Origin: Epiperipatus broadwayi
Taxonomy: Eukaryota; Onychophora; Udeonychophora; Euonychophora; Peripatidae
Assembly (NCBI GenBank): GCA_028023455.1
Contig: JAQFVV010006552.1
Coordinates: 253,264-317,263, forward strand
Length of the DNA stretch: 64,000 nucleotides
Reading direction: 5' to 3'
The first letter of the stretch is position 1. Every line of letters starts with the position of its first letter. Below are positions 21,621 to 34,329 of the stretch, piece by piece. A model generated the notes under the pieces. That model did no database searches. It was not told the DNA's origin and worked only from the letters and a program-made list of their open reading frames with translations. A program made the translations under genes and the position numbers.

Positions 21621-21637
21621 ATTGGACAGGGGGGTAT
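21621..21637 (+). promoter_or_regulatory. possible polypurine tract
   Basis: GGACAGGGGGG lies three bases before the TG that starts the right 2.8-kb repeat, exactly where plus-strand priming of an LTR element takes place. The corresponding position before the left copy has no such tract, as expected for a 5' LTR. Confidence 0.4.
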
Positions 21638-23793
21638 TGTGCCAGGCATTATCAAATGGCCTTGCATAAAATCTGCTGTAAAGAATATTACAGCAGATAC
21701 ATATATAGATTTGTCATATTAGGCACAACAAATATATAAATGCGCTATATTAATAATGGAAGTTGGATCTGAGCAATTAGAATACCTACACACACCAATC
21801 TAAAGCAAACATTTAATGGTCACACAAATATTGTATACGTATAATAAACTCATGTATTTTGTTTTATTTTTCATTTTTGTATATTTTATATGTTATTTTA
21901 TGTATTTTGCTTTTTTCTGAAAAATTCAAATAGAGAAAAGCAAATTTATTAAACAAATGGATCAAATGTTGGAACATATTTGTAAAGTAAATAATTAAAG
22001 CCATTGTTCCAACATACTTGTATATATTTTTTTTTATTATATATATTTTTTAATTACTTTTCTAAAAACTAATTTTATTCTGTAAACTAAGAATGTTAAT
22101 TGATTTTGCAAAAATCTGATCAAAAGCAAAATGTTTGATAATGCTATAATTAAACTGTTATCTTTTTAAAAATTCTTTTGAATTGATTTTGTAAGCAAGT
22201 GGTCTGGGTTTTTCAAGATGGAAACCAATCATTGTATCAAACCCTAAAATGTAAAATTTAATTGGAAAAATTGTAAGCAATGTTATAATCTAAGTGATAA
22301 ACTAAATTAAAAGGATTGGCTGATTCATACTTCTCAGAGGGCTATCTGTATTGGTTCTGATGGGTGATTTTGATAAGTTAGTCAGTGCTGGGAGATTCAT
22401 TCTTTTTTTGGCATTCAAGTCATTCACTACTTTGGCTCCAGAGATTTTCAATCATCTAGCAACTTAGAGATAAATTTATGGACTAGGCCGCTGCTGACAT
22501 TTTCTAAGAAATCCATTATATAGTTCTTTTAAGAAATCTTTATTTCTTAAGAATTTAATAAACTAGTCAAGATAGAAAATGAACATTTGATAAAATTTAT
22601 TATCATATACAAACAGAGGAAAATATGAAGCAATCTACCAGTGAGTCCAGTAAAATGACCGTGGGGTAGACAACCAGCCAGTGCACCGCCCTTTCTCTGT
22701 CTCAAGCCGCCAAGATGTGACCACGCCAATTCCAGCCACCCATGATGATGACAAATGCCACCTTGCTAAATGGATGAAATCCTCACTACACAGCCAGTTG
22801 ACTTGAAGCCCACTCAGATCCCAGAGGAGAAGAATGAAGACACAGACATAGGTTTATTTTAAGGTATTTTATTAATATTGAAATAATTAATTTTGATATT
22901 TCCGATTAAATATATTATCTTTTTGTTATTATTATGAATCATTTAAAAAAGAGAGAGGGTCTTTCACATATGTATATTGAATTTACGGTTATTCCGGGCA
23001 TAAATGATGAAGCTTTTACTTAAATCTTTTGAGTCAATTTTTCTATTTTAAATTCTAGTATTTTCAACAAAGATTGCAATGAGATTCTTTTTTTTTGTTG
23101 TTGCTATTCGTTTTGCTCTTGTTGTTATTCCTGAAATTCATCATATATAAATAGGCATGTATATATATATATATATATATATATGCGTATATATGCTTAT
23201 AATATTTGGTAAATACAATATCTCATGCTGAATATCTAAAAATGTATTTAACAGTATATCCTTTTTTTTAAAGTTATTTTTTTTGTCACTGCTGCACCTC
23301 AAGATGTGTGTAAGTAGGGATTGATCTATTATAGATTCCCTGTAAGCAAGTACTCTAATAACTTTATATTTAAAATAATAGTAAGTGTATAATTGTGCTA
23401 CATGTATATACATGTATAGGAATTTATCTATGCCAAAAGGGAAATAGATACAGTACCTTATGGTGAGTACGATATAGTATCTGAGCCAATGCAACCTATT
23501 GACTTGTTGAAAATATGAAATTAGTGAAATATTTCATAGTGCAAAATATATGCATAGTTGTTTTTTTTTTTATTATATTTGCTATCAATAAAAAGGTTTT
23601 AAAGTCATCAGTAAAAGTGTATGCCTGTATGACCGAAAATCTCATATCTGTATATCAAATCACACAAAGTATAACTTATTTCTACTAGGGTAAAAGGAGC
23701 TCAGACCACTTCCATTCCTTATAAACATTGTAAATAACTTTAGGGATTTATTATTTTCTTATATAAATCATATTTTATCGATTTCAATGCCTC

Positions 23794-23829
<36 letters not shown>

Positions 23830-24460
23830 GTTTGTGATAATTAATTATTTGGTATATTTTTTATTATATCATCTTTAGTATGAAATGGTGGTGGGTATTT
23901 GGGATTAAATAAATATTTAATCATAATATTAAACTTGTTTCGTTTTCATATTCTTTATATTGATAAAAAAACATGTCATTTCCTTATCAACCACATACCT
24001 ATAATAATCATTTAACTTACCCATTTGAAGACCCTAGGTGTAGAGTGAGTGAGCTAGCCACAAAAGGATATCGCTCTACCAGGGTATTAAATCTTATTCT
24101 TATGCTCCGCTGAACATATGGTATTGCACATCCTTCTAGGAGGGTGAAAAATTCATTTTTTGATTCTTTTCTAGAAGTGGTGTGCAAAAGTCTATTTTGT
24201 AAATAGATTTTTCAAAGGTGTGTACTTGCCATTGTTCTAAATATTCGGGCATTCAAATAAGATATCAACTAAAGGGTGTTTTTAACTGGAAGAGTCCTGT
24301 CAATCCACTCTTTCTATCAATTTAGCTGGAAGTACCAATTATACATGAGTACAGACAATTGGCTAGATATATATCCATTTCTTTATCTGTTGAATCTTGG
24401 TCACTTCATGCTCAGTGCAAGATTAGGAAAAGAATTCCACAGGGAGTATGGACTAGTACA
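21638..24460 (+). repeat. 2.82-kb direct repeat, right copy (possible 3' LTR)
   Basis: Uninterrupted counterpart of 10551-16688. It starts TGTGCCAGG and ends AGTACA. The hairpin near its start is perfect here: TCTGCTGTAA/TTACAGCAGA at 21672-21697. It preserves the empty RTE site near 23244-23257. It contains TA microsatellites at 23157-23182 and 23796-23826. Short frames inside (such as 22547-22729 on the minus strand) are shared with the left copy but not recognised. Confidence 0.75.
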
Positions 24461-25342
24461 ATATATTAATTACTTCTATTTTCATATTATAAGATAGAAA
24501 ATGATCATATTGATGGGTATTTAACTCACATTTGAATATAATATATGACTTCAAGTATGACATAAGGTGTCAAATTATACTTAAGATAAGTATAGCTTTA
24601 CATTTCAGGCTTTTAAATAATTAATTAACAATTTTTCTTTTTATTTTCCATTGCTAGGTTTTATTTGTTTTTGTGTAGCAATTATCTAAGCAGTTGATTA
24701 TTTTCTGCCATATATTGATAACATCCCTGTGAAGTTGGAAATATTATAGTACATATTTCTGCTTTACCTAGTGTCAATGTCTTCAGTACTAGTATGGTTT
24801 TGAACCCAATCTTATATATTAACTGACACCCATCTCATAATAGGTAGTAGTAGGTGTATCTTATAATCAATATTTATAATCATTATAATCTTTTATCTGA
24901 TTATATTTTATTAATGTATATTTTATGATTAAATCTAACCTCTATATAATAGTGATTTATTTTATAATATTCATAGAAATGTATAAATTTGTTATTTAAG
25001 TTTTATATCAAATGTAAGTTTAAAAGCCATCATATTATTTATAGAATGTACCAAATTCCTAAAATTTTTGTAAATAAAATTTACATTTTCTTTAATCTAA
25101 ATCTCAATTAAATAGGCTTTGATAATATGATGACTGATAAACTTACTCATGTGGTTGTTTTTTTTTTTAATTAGCAAATGAACCCTTGGGGCGTATTTAA
25201 AGCAGGATTGTAGATTTTCCACTCAGGAAAATGCTGACCACAGAGAAAGTCATCAGCAAATCTCATGCACATTGAATCCTGATACATAAGACTAGATAGT
25301 ATAAATAGTAATAAAAATTTGATAAGAGGATTTGAAGAACAG
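24461..25342. other. AT-rich DNA with a faint tRNA-like B-box
   Basis: Mostly featureless. On the minus strand near 24785-24815, GGTTCAAAACC followed by atactagtact resembles the decayed tRNA-like tail of the family B elements at 29280-29362. Confidence 0.3.
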
Positions 25343-25613
<271 letters not shown>

Positions 25614-25979
25614 GATTTTAACAATACACTTTATTGGACAATAAGTAGATTACATGTAATATCACTAGAAAAGGTACACTGATAAAATAGATTTGCAGTT
25701 TGTACACGAGTTCATTTGTATATTTACAATCAAATGCATAGTCTTTGTTTATATTTTTTTGCAATCTGAAGCTTTGTTATAGTCTTGATCTTTGCTTGAT
25801 CAGGGACCAAATGGCTGCACACATATCTGGGGATGTGATCAATTTGTCTCTATTTTGTATCTGCATTAGCTTGTTCTGAAATGTTGAAGGGTGTCATCTA
25901 GTGTTTTTCCCAATTAGAAATTTGCACCTGATGCACTACAGAGTATACAGTAGAAATGTTGCTGCTCTGATGGTGGATA

Positions 25980-26006
25980 TTGATGATGATTATTATTATG
26001 ATGATG

Positions 26007-26051
<45 letters not shown>

Positions 26052-26075
26052 GTTGTTGTTGTTGTTGTTGTAGTT
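25980..26075 (+). repeat. compound GAT/ATT/GTT microsatellite
   Basis: GATGAT-type repeats pass into ATT repeats and then GTT repeats. No gene. Confidence 0.95.
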
Positions 26076-26095
26076 GTAATGAACCAAATAAATAA

Positions 26096-27504
26096 GTTTG
26101 ATTGAATATCATATATACATTTATTCAGTCCTCAGTAACCAATACTTTAGGTGTAAGATACCTGTTAATATATTAAATTTATTAAGCACAAGCAGGTGAT
26201 ATAATAATAACGTGAAAGGCTAAAACCTTCGACAGATTTGCCTTAAAAACGCTAATGTCACAGCCAATCAGATGGAATGTTTAATACAGAGATTGTAGTC
26301 ACATATATTATGATAACTAATAGAAGATAAAATTTGAAAATTGATTTTTTTCAAAAGAAAAAAAAAACTCGCTAATTATTTTTGTTTCTTTCATTATTTC
26401 CCTCGAATTATTTTAAATAATTTTCTTGAGCTGATGAGCTCAATATATTTATATATAAGCATTAGATAGATAGTCAGATAAAAATATAGGCACATAGTAA
26501 TAAAAACTAACAGATATGCAAATAGTTTAACTTAGTTAAATCAAACAAAAAAAGGTAGATGTCAAATTTAAAAAAGAAAATGTTAACATTTTTAATAAAT
26601 CGATCAATTAGCAAAAATGTTATTTGAATTCAGACAAATCAGTGAAAAAGAATGCATTACTTATAAAGATAATGAAAAGAGTAATTTGACGTTTGTAGCA
26701 ATTCTAATCTATTCTTTGATCTTTACCAGTGTATAGATGTTATTTACAAAACAATTAATTGAATAATTATCTCTATTAGTCACTTACAATTTCCTGAAAA
26801 TAAAAATTGTAAGCTTGTTTAAAAGTTAAAAATAATAATACTAATAATAACAACAACAATAATAATAAAGTTTTAGCTGACCCTACTAAAATCGAAACGA
26901 TATAGTAATGAAACTTAATTGCCATTTTACAAATCGAACATCTTTAATAAGCATGTATATATATATCAGTTTTTAGAAAACAAAAATATTTTGGATACAT
27001 TTCATTTTTTTTTATTTTATGCATTATTAAGTAGAAAATAAAAGAAATATAAAAAAAGGCAATAAATGGTTAGAAATAACAGTAATAATAAAATTTGAAT
27101 AATAATGTTTACTATTCTTATTATGTTACTGGAAATAATTAGAGATATTTAAGAAAAATAATTAGATGTCATGCTGTTACTGCTATGAGTTGTAAATTTT
27201 GTTTAATTCTATAATAAATGCCAACAAATCAAAAAAGCTAATTGATTATTACAAGTTAACGATTTGCTTTTTTAAAAATATATATAAGTAAAAAAAAAAA
27301 CAATAAACGTTACATTTATATACATCAATTTAATTATATATATATATTATATTCAATTTAATAATTTTTTTAGACAATTAAGATATTAACTTTCACTATA
27401 AAAATCTGTAAGATTTCTACTAGAAGATGAAAGACTGTACTTCTGCCATCCCCTTCATCGTTCCTAAATGGGAATCATATGCGATAACCACAGTGAAGAA
27501 GGTT
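26096..27504. other. AT-rich DNA, nothing recognised
   Basis: No open frame, RNA or terminal repeat that I can support. Confidence 0.6.
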
Positions 27505-27612
27505 AAGCGTTGTTAGCCGAAATGTCATCGCAGCCGTCTTGCAAGTAAGTAGTTGGTTGCAGACGGTTGTGGGTTCGCGTCCCGGCCGATGCTATGACAT
27601 ATGAAAAAAAAA
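27505..27612 (+). mobile_element. tRNA-derived SINE-like sequence, copy 1
   Basis: B-box GGTTCGCGTCC at 27572-27582, followed by CGGCCGATGCTATGACAT and a run of A. The same 3' block occurs at 44920-44965, which makes it a dispersed repeat rather than a tRNA gene. The anticodon-arm region has drifted. Confidence 0.6.
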
Positions 27613-28517
27613 AAGTAAGTAAATAGTCACGTGTGATTCTCGATCTATTGATGCCACTTCAGTAATAAAAATGGAGAATAAATCCAGCTGGTTTTGAAAA
27701 TAATTTTTAATGTTATTTAAGGTAACAATTATTTATAGAGCTTATTGTAAAATTTTGTTTTTTCTTAAAAATTGTTTTTATTAATTGCTTATGCAGTAAA
27801 TACCTTTTGTGTTGGCAATATCAATGACCCAGTAATTCAAACTTTTTGAGGAATATATAAAAATATTTTTTTTAAAATTATTTTTCAATATGTAATTTTT
27901 AATTTGGGAATAAAAATGGAAACATGTCAGAAAGTTTGGACATAAAATTAGAAACACCAATCAATTTCATATGAAACTGAAAAAAAGAAAAACAGTCTTA
28001 TGTTTTTTTTTAGGAATAAATTTAAAAATTAGTTTGATGTTTTGAATATATATATATATTGTTAACCGATATGGTCCACAGATGGAAGAATTTTTTTAAC
28101 GTGAGCTATTGCAATAAGTATATAATATAATCATGCAATGTTACTCTAAAAAAAAAGTCATTTTTTTAAGATCAAATATTTTATTTCTTCATTTTTTTAA
28201 AGATAGAAAAAAAAATTGAATAAATAGAAATAATGGTCATTAACCTATACCAGATTATAGCTCTGAAAAAAAAATTTTAAATAAATAATATCTAAAAATC
28301 AATAAACAGAAAAAAAGTTGATTCGTTTTTTTTACTTTAGTGATTTCTGTTGATTATTCACAGTAATTACAGCATTGATCTACAATAGAGAGCTATTGTA
28401 AAATAAAAAAATAATAATAGTAGCCACCCTTAGTAAAATAGAATATTTGAATTTACAAATTTAATTGCAAAGAGTAGCAATTATTCTCAAGTTATTAATA
28501 TATTAGAATAGTCATAA
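27613..28517. other. AT-rich DNA, nothing recognised
   Basis: Homopolymer-rich sequence without supported features. Confidence 0.6.
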
Positions 28518-28745
28518 TAACAAGTCAGATGTCACATGACTTATATATAGCTTGCACTTACAAATATGTAAAATTAAGAGCGTGCTAATAACTCTAAACA
28601 AGCTTTTTTTTTTTTTATTTATGATAAATGCTACTACAAGAGAAGGCATTCAAATCATTTTTATCTTGGATTGTCCCCATCCCCTTACCGGTTTTGACCT
28701 ATGGGTCTCTTCAGTGAGGAGTTGGGACATTAGATATAATATATT
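28518..28745 (+). repeat. hammerhead repeat, family D, second copy
   Basis: Matches 8871-9072 in order: gtcagatgtcacatgactta, ctctaaacaagc, gataaatgctactacaagag, then the hammerhead block. The frame at 28552-28782 is incidental. Confidence 0.8.
28672..28729 (-). ncRNA. hammerhead-like motif, family D copy 2
   Basis: Minus strand: TGTCCC/GGGACA outer stem, TCCTCA then CTGAAGA (fits CUGANGA), stem II GACC/GGTC, AAAA in place of GAAA, stem III AC/GT, triplet GTA. Loss of G12 and of the first stem I pair suggests a dead copy. Together with 9011-9068, the shared ancestor had an intact core. Confidence 0.55.
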
Positions 28746-28799
28746 AGATTTAATATACACATGCAAATACTTATGTACATAGGTGAGATTATGTCATAG

Positions 28800-29045
28800 A
28801 TGCTGTGTATATATAATAGCTCTTTAGCTATAGCATTTGATAGAACATTTTAAAAGCAAAAGAAAAATCTCTTTCTCATTTACTCTTTATTTTATATAAA
28901 GAACTGACATTTTTCCTAGAAGGAATAAATTTGCAATCAATCAGCTATTAATTTTTTAATATATTTAAAGTCAATTAACCTATATATTTGCCAAAAATAA
29001 AAATACTTTCATTTTTAATCTTACCAATGATTAGGTTAAATATTA
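28800..29045 (+). repeat. dispersed repeat F, copy 1
   Basis: Diverged match to 35105-35480 and 39190-39510. Landmarks are a TAAAAG-rich start, caatcaatcag, taattttttaatatatttaaa, tatttgcc/tatttggc and ctttcatttttaatcttacc. It has no frame. Confidence 0.5.
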
Positions 29046-29279
29046 ATAATTTTCTGCAAATATGTGATGATGGTGTTTTAGTTGTATTTTTATATTGGAC
29101 TATTTCCATAATCTAATATGAGTATTGACTGTCTTTAGAAAAAAAAAAAGTTTATTTGTATATTTCAAATACATTTAAGTGTTAGTAATTGCACATCAAA
29201 CAGGTTAAAAATGCACAATGTTTTGAGAAGTATTATACTTCATTCTTGCTCTGTTGTTGTTGGCCTGTCCAGTGACAGT

Positions 29280-29362
29280 ACTAGCATGGGATTTGAACCT
29301 GGACCACTAGATTCTAGAGTATTAAATTTTAATGTAACACTCTAACCAACTGATCCATCCTT
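29280..29362 (-). repeat. tRNA-like tail of PLE-B copy 1
   Basis: Minus strand: A-box-like TGGATCAGTTGG (29346-29357) and B-box GGTTCAAATCC (29289-29299), about 55 bases apart, as in tRNAs with an extra arm or intron. The same arrangement occurs at 32050-32135 and 34745-34830, each time just 3' of a PLE GIY-YIG region. It looks like part of the element rather than a functional tRNA gene. Confidence 0.6.
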
Positions 29363-29569
29363 CCAAAGGCAAGAATTGGTAGCAGTTTCATATAAATATC
29401 TATGTGGATCCTCCTGATTCTTAATTTTTGCCTAAGAGAAAAGGTGCTTAATGGTTTCCATACATCATGTATAGTCACAGTAGGTTGGCTTATGAGTTTT
29501 TTGCCATTGTTCTGTGAGCAGCTACTTTAAATTTTCTTCCTTGTACTGTTTTGTCTCATATTTTTTGTA

Positions 29570-29790
29570 TTTTTCCAATTGAAAATATGTTCATTAGCAC
29601 ATGCATGGTCTGCTACTTTGAACACATCTGTTTTCTCTCTTCTAATCATAGTTTGGGTTTTTGCAAGCACTTTTAAATGGGATGACTGGTCTCACCAATA
29701 TATGTTCTCCCACATGTACATGATACTTCATAGATGCAGTTTCTTCTTTTCAGCATTTCAAGCTTAGGCTTTGTAGATGTTAGAATTCCT
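29570..29790 (-). pseudogene. GIY-YIG domain of PLE-B copy 1
   Basis: Minus strand: KPKLEMLKRRNCIYEVSC (GIY part as CIYEV) followed by RTYIGETSHP (YIG part). The motifs are intact, but the frame breaks soon after with a stop near 29650. It follows the reverse transcriptase of the same copy. Confidence 0.75.
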
Positions 29791-29945
29791 CATAGTGTGC
29801 TATGGCTCTGGAAAGCTGTTCTGATGTTATACTGATTGCAGATTTTCCTTAATTTGTCTGCTATTTTTGGAATGTATGGGCAGACTACAGTTCCAATAAT
29901 TGTTTGTTTCTCTTGATGGTTATTATTGTTATCAATTTAACATTT

Positions 29946-31408
29946 TTAATAACAGCTGATGGATAACCAAATTTTATAAGAGGTTGTTCTATAGATATCT
30001 TTTCCCAAGTCACTGCTTTCTGAATAAACTCCTTTTGCTCTGTTCCATAGTGATAATATAACTCCATGTTTTCTGTTTCTGATGTGATTGGATGTATAGA
30101 ATAGGTACTTTCCTGTATGTGTAGGTTTCCAGTAAACTGTAGTTTTGGTTTTGCCCTGAAGGAGTCTTGTCACAAGAACATCTAAGAATGCCATATTTTA
30201 TTTTTGTTCTGATTCTATGGTGAAGTTAATTGAAGAAGATATGGATATGTGTTGATGTATTTTCAGAAAGTTTTTGCAGTGCTTCACCATGTGGTCATAC
30301 AACAAATGTATCATCCATGTAGTGAAGCCAGACATTAGGTGGATATGCAGTAGTTTTTATACTATTGTTTCAAGTTCTAATCAGGGGAGACAATGGTGAA
30401 ACCATAGTCATTCCTTAATTTTGTTAGAAGAATTCTATGTTATATTGAAAGTAGATTGTTATTATGCAGAATGCTAATATTTTCATTATATTATCAATGG
30501 GAAGGGTCATTCTGGTTTGTAGCCTATTATGATCATTTAATATTTTTCTTACACTAGACAATGCTTTTTCACATGGTACATTTGTGAATAAACTTTCCAC
30601 ATCAAAGATCCGTAAATCATTTCTTTCAATTTTCATGTTCTTCATTAATTCTACAAAGTGTTTAGAATCCCTGACAAAGGACTGAGTCTTATGTGCCAAA
30701 GGACATAGAACTTTGAGAAGAAATATTGCCAAATTTTGGAAAGGTGAGCCTCTAAAACTAACAATGGATCTTAATGGAACATGATCCTTATGGATTTTAG
30801 ATAGACCATAAAGGTGAGAAATTTTGCTGAAATATGATGTTATTTTACTTTTTTATGAAAAAGTGAAGAACCTGCAATGCTTTCTGAATAATGCTTGTAA
30901 CACTGTTTCTGTACTCAGCATTGTATATTTTGTCACATTTCTGTATTGGCTTGTGGTGAGGATTTCTTGTCATAATAAGTTGTATCCATTACAATTCTTG
31001 CATTGCCTTTGTCAGCATAGAGAATAATTATAGATTTATCTATGAATAATGCTTGTAACACTGTTTCTGTACTCAGCATCGGATATTTTGCCACATTTCT
31101 GTATTGGCTTGTGGTGAGGAGTTCTTGTCATAATCAGTTGTATCCATTACAACTCTTGCATGGCCTTTGTCAGTATAGAGAATAATTATATATTTATCTA
31201 CTTTGAGAGAATTAATTGCTTTTCTCTCACCATGGTATATATTTGTCTTCAATTTTTGTTTCTTGTCAAAGTGTTTTTTTATCCTCCTGTATAATTCTTT
31301 TGCTTTTTCTAAAAGCCATTTTTGAGTACCTTCTTTGGTGGTTGCCATTATATCAAATAAAGGGTTATTAGATGGTATTATGGCAAAGTTTAATCCTCTT
31401 TCAAGCAC
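29946..31408 (-). pseudogene. Penelope-type reverse transcriptase of PLE-B copy 1
   Basis: Three surviving pieces. 31408-31073 is the PLE N-terminal region, with LERGLNFAIIPSNNP and KYIIILYTDKGHARVVMDTT. 30732-30424 holds LLKVLCPLAHKTQSFVRDSK and the motif A region FDVESLFTNVPCEKAL. 30194-29946 holds AFLDVLVTRL and KTTVYWKPTHTGKYLFYTSN from the C-terminal part. Between the last two, near 30330, the frame LHYMDDTFVV keeps both motif C aspartates. Stops and shifts elsewhere make it non-functional. Confidence 0.85.
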
Positions 31409-31558
31409 AGAAATTTCAGTTTCTGTTGGATGTTTAGAACTGAGATTTTTAACAGATGAAATTGAAATATTGATTAGTAAATTATGATTCTTGATATTCC
31501 TATGTAGGTTGGCATTCTTTTATTTTTCCATGTAATGTAGAATATCATTTTTTCCTGC

Positions 31559-32050
31559 TTGAGAAATGGTCATGAAACTTTCCAGAAGCATACCACACTA
31601 CAAGGAATTCTAATATCTACAAAGCCTAAGTTTGAAACACTGAAAAGAAAAAACTGCATCTATGAAATACCATGTAAACATAACAGAACATATATTGGTG
31701 ACACCAGTCATCCCATTGAAAAGCACCTGAAAGAACACAAACTGCTGATTAGAAAAGAGTAAGCAGATGTGTTTTAAGTAGCAGACTATGCACATTCCAA
31801 TGAACATATGTTCAACTAGGAAAATACAAAAATATTGGATAGAAAAGAAAAGGTACAAAGAATCTGTTCAGAAGAAAAGGTACAAAGAATCTGTTCACAT
31901 TACAATGGCAAAAATCCCATAAGCCAACCTATCGTGACCATACATAATGTATTGAAAACACTAATCAACTATGCTCTCAGGAAAAAAATTGAAGAATCCA
32001 AAAAAAACCTTATAGATAAGTATATAAAATTTCGACTGATTGTTGCTTAG
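31559..32050 (+). pseudogene. GIY-YIG domain of PLE-B copy 2
   Basis: The frame 31559-31762 has KPKFETLKRKNCIYEIPCKH (GIY part) and RTYIGDTSHPIEKHLKEHKL (YIG part and following helix). A TAA ends it near 31762. The downstream part resumes at 31835-32050 and ends KKNLIDKYIKFRLIVA, just before the tRNA-like sequence. Only this domain of the element is present. Confidence 0.78.
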
Positions 32051-32135
32051 GCTGGTTGGTTCAGTTGGTTAAAGTGTCACATTAAAATTCAATACTCAAG
32101 AATCTAAGGTACCAGGTTTGAATCCCATGCTAGTT
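32050..32135 (+). repeat. tRNA-like tail of PLE-B copy 2
   Basis: A-box-like TTGGTTCAGTTGG at 32056-32068 and B-box GGTTTGAATCC at 32115-32125. The spacing and flanks match the other two copies. Confidence 0.6.
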
Positions 32136-32849
32136 CTGTCACTGGTTCAGCCAGCAACACTTGAAAAATAGGGAGAGTAATATTCTTGAAACATTGTGCA
32201 TTTAATAACCTGTTTGATGTTCCATTACTAACAGTTGAATGTACTTCATATATTTAAATAAAGTTAAATTGTTCTAAAGACATTCAATACTCATATTAGA
32301 TGATAAAAATAGGCAAATATAAAAATACAACTAAAACATCATCACAATCTTTCAGAAAAACACTAAGTTTTCAATTTAAACCTGACACTATTTGAAACTT
32401 TAGACATTATGAAAAATTATGTCCCAAACTGCCCATGGTGGGAAATCATTTAATATTCTTATGTAACTGTAAATCTGAAGGGATAATTCCTAATGGTTTG
32501 CAACTAAAACATTCAATTCACTCTCAGAAATCTGAGAAAATTACTCAGAGATCAAGTGAAGCTCTGATAAGAGAATGAATAAATGCTCAAAGATTTTCTA
32601 AGTATCAAACAATGCATTACATTAATAATGTAGAAAGTATTCTAAAAATAAGCTTACTGATGAAGACCTTATGAGACTTTGTCAAGTAGTAAGAAAATTG
32701 TCTTCTACATTACGTGGAAAAATAAAAGATTGCTAAAAGAAGAAACTTACTAACCTACATGGGCTTATCAAAAATCATAATGTACCAAGCAATGTACCTA
32801 CTTCATCTATTAAAAATCTCAGTTCTAAATAGCTAACTGGTACTGAAAT

Positions 32850-34200
32850 TTCTGTTCTTGAAAAAAGGACTAGTCTTTGCCATAACACCACCTAATATCC
32901 CTTTATATGATATAATGGCAGCCACTGAGGAAGTTACTCAAAAATTGACTTTAGAAGAAGCAGCAAAATTATACTAGAGAATAAAAAAACACTTGGCAAG
33001 CAGCAAAAATTGAAGCCAAACATATCTATTTTGTGAGAGGAAAGCAATTAAATCTCTCAAAAGTAGATAAATCTATAATTATTCTCTCTGCTGACAAAGG
33101 CAATGCAACAGTTATAATGGATATAACTGATTATGACAACAAAATACAAGAACTTCTCACATCAGGTCAATATAAAAAAGTGACAATAAATCTGATCCTG
33201 TGTATGGAAACAATGTTATAAGCAGTACTCAGAAAGTATTGCAGATAATTCACTGATGCAGAAAAAAGTAAAAAAAAACATATTTCAGAAAATTCCTCAT
33301 TTTTATAGTCTATCTAAAATCCATAAGGATCATGTTCTGTTAAAAACTATTGCTAGTTCTAGTGATTCACCTTGACAATATTTGGCAAAATTCGTTCTCA
33401 AAGTTGTAAGTCCTTTGGCACACAAGAATCAGTTCTTTATCAGGAATTCTAGACACTTTATAGAATTAATCAAGAACAGGAAAATTGAAAGAACTGATTT
33501 ACTGTTAAGCTTTGATGTGGAAAATTTATTCATAAATGTGCTATGTGAAGAATCATTGACTATTATAAAGAAAATATTAAATAGTGATATAAGTTTACAA
33601 ACCAGAACAACTCTTCCCATTGATAGTACAAAGGAACTAATAACATTTTGCATAAAGCAACCTATTTTTAATATGACACAGAATTATTCCAATAAAATAA
33701 AAGAATGGTTATGAGATCACAATTGTTTTCCCTGATTAGCAATATTTACATAAAAGAACTTGAATTCTTAGCCATAAATATTACTTCATATCCATCTAAA
33801 GTTTGGCTTTGCTATGTGGATGATACATTTGTTGTATGAACTCATGGTGAAGCACTGCTACAAACTTTCTAAAAATACATCAATCACATATCCCCTTCAA
33901 GTAAATTTACAATAGGATCAGATCAAAAACAAAAATAGGCATTCTTAGATATCCTTGTGACAAGATTCCCTCATGACAAAATCAAAACTACAGTTTACTG
34001 AATGAAAACCTACACATAACAGGAAAATACTTAACCTATACATCCAATCACTTCCAGAAACTTAAAACATGGAGTTATACTAGTACTATGGAACAGAGCA
34101 AAAGAAGTTTGTTCAGAAACCAGCAACTTGGAAAAAGAAAAAAAATCTATATAGAAGAACTCTTATAAAAATTTGTTATCCATCAGCTGTTATTAATAAA
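32850..34200 (+). pseudogene. Penelope-type reverse transcriptase of PLE-B copy 3
   Basis: 33033-33221 reads LSKVDKSIIILSADKGNATV and DITDYDNKIQELL, the PLE N-terminal signature. 33382-33714 reads VLKVVSPLAHKNQFFIRNSR and LSFDVENLFINVLCEESL (motif A). Near 33805-33840 WLCYVDDTFVV keeps motif C intact. Further C-terminal pieces up to 34200 match copy 1. Several stops break the frame. Confidence 0.83.
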
Positions 34201-34329
34201 ACATTAAATAGACAACAAGAAACCATCGAGAAAAAAAAATATTGGTAATGTAGTGTAGTGATATATTCCAAAAATAGAAGACAAATTAAGAAAAATCTGC
34301 AATCAGTATAATATCGGAATAGCTTTACA

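Larger units (their letters stand above)
16689..21637. other. interior between the two 2.8-kb repeats
   Basis: About 5 kb, mostly AT-rich. It contains a possible gag zinc-knuckle remnant at its left end, a degenerate tandem repeat at 19675-20110 and a decayed, less AT-rich stretch at 20250-21590. No integrase, protease or reverse transcriptase is visible, so if this is an LTR element its interior is non-coding or destroyed. 17165-19670 shows nothing I can support. Confidence 0.5.
29055..31556 (-). mobile_element. Penelope-like element B, copy 1
   Basis: A minus-strand PLE with its N-terminal region, reverse transcriptase, GIY-YIG domain, tRNA-like sequence and 3' repeat in order, broken by many stops and shifts. 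Its 3' block at 29055-29230 (inverted aataaagttaaa-type sequence and the attcaatactcatattagat motif) recurs at 32223-32330 and 34920-35024. It meets copy 2 head to head near 31556. Confidence 0.82.
31557..32330 (+). mobile_element. Penelope-like element B, copy 2 (3' part only)
   Basis: Contains only the GIY-YIG domain, the tRNA-like sequence and the 3' repeat block. Copy 3 follows in the same orientation, so copies 2 and 3 look like a partial tandem, a common PLE arrangement. Confidence 0.78.
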
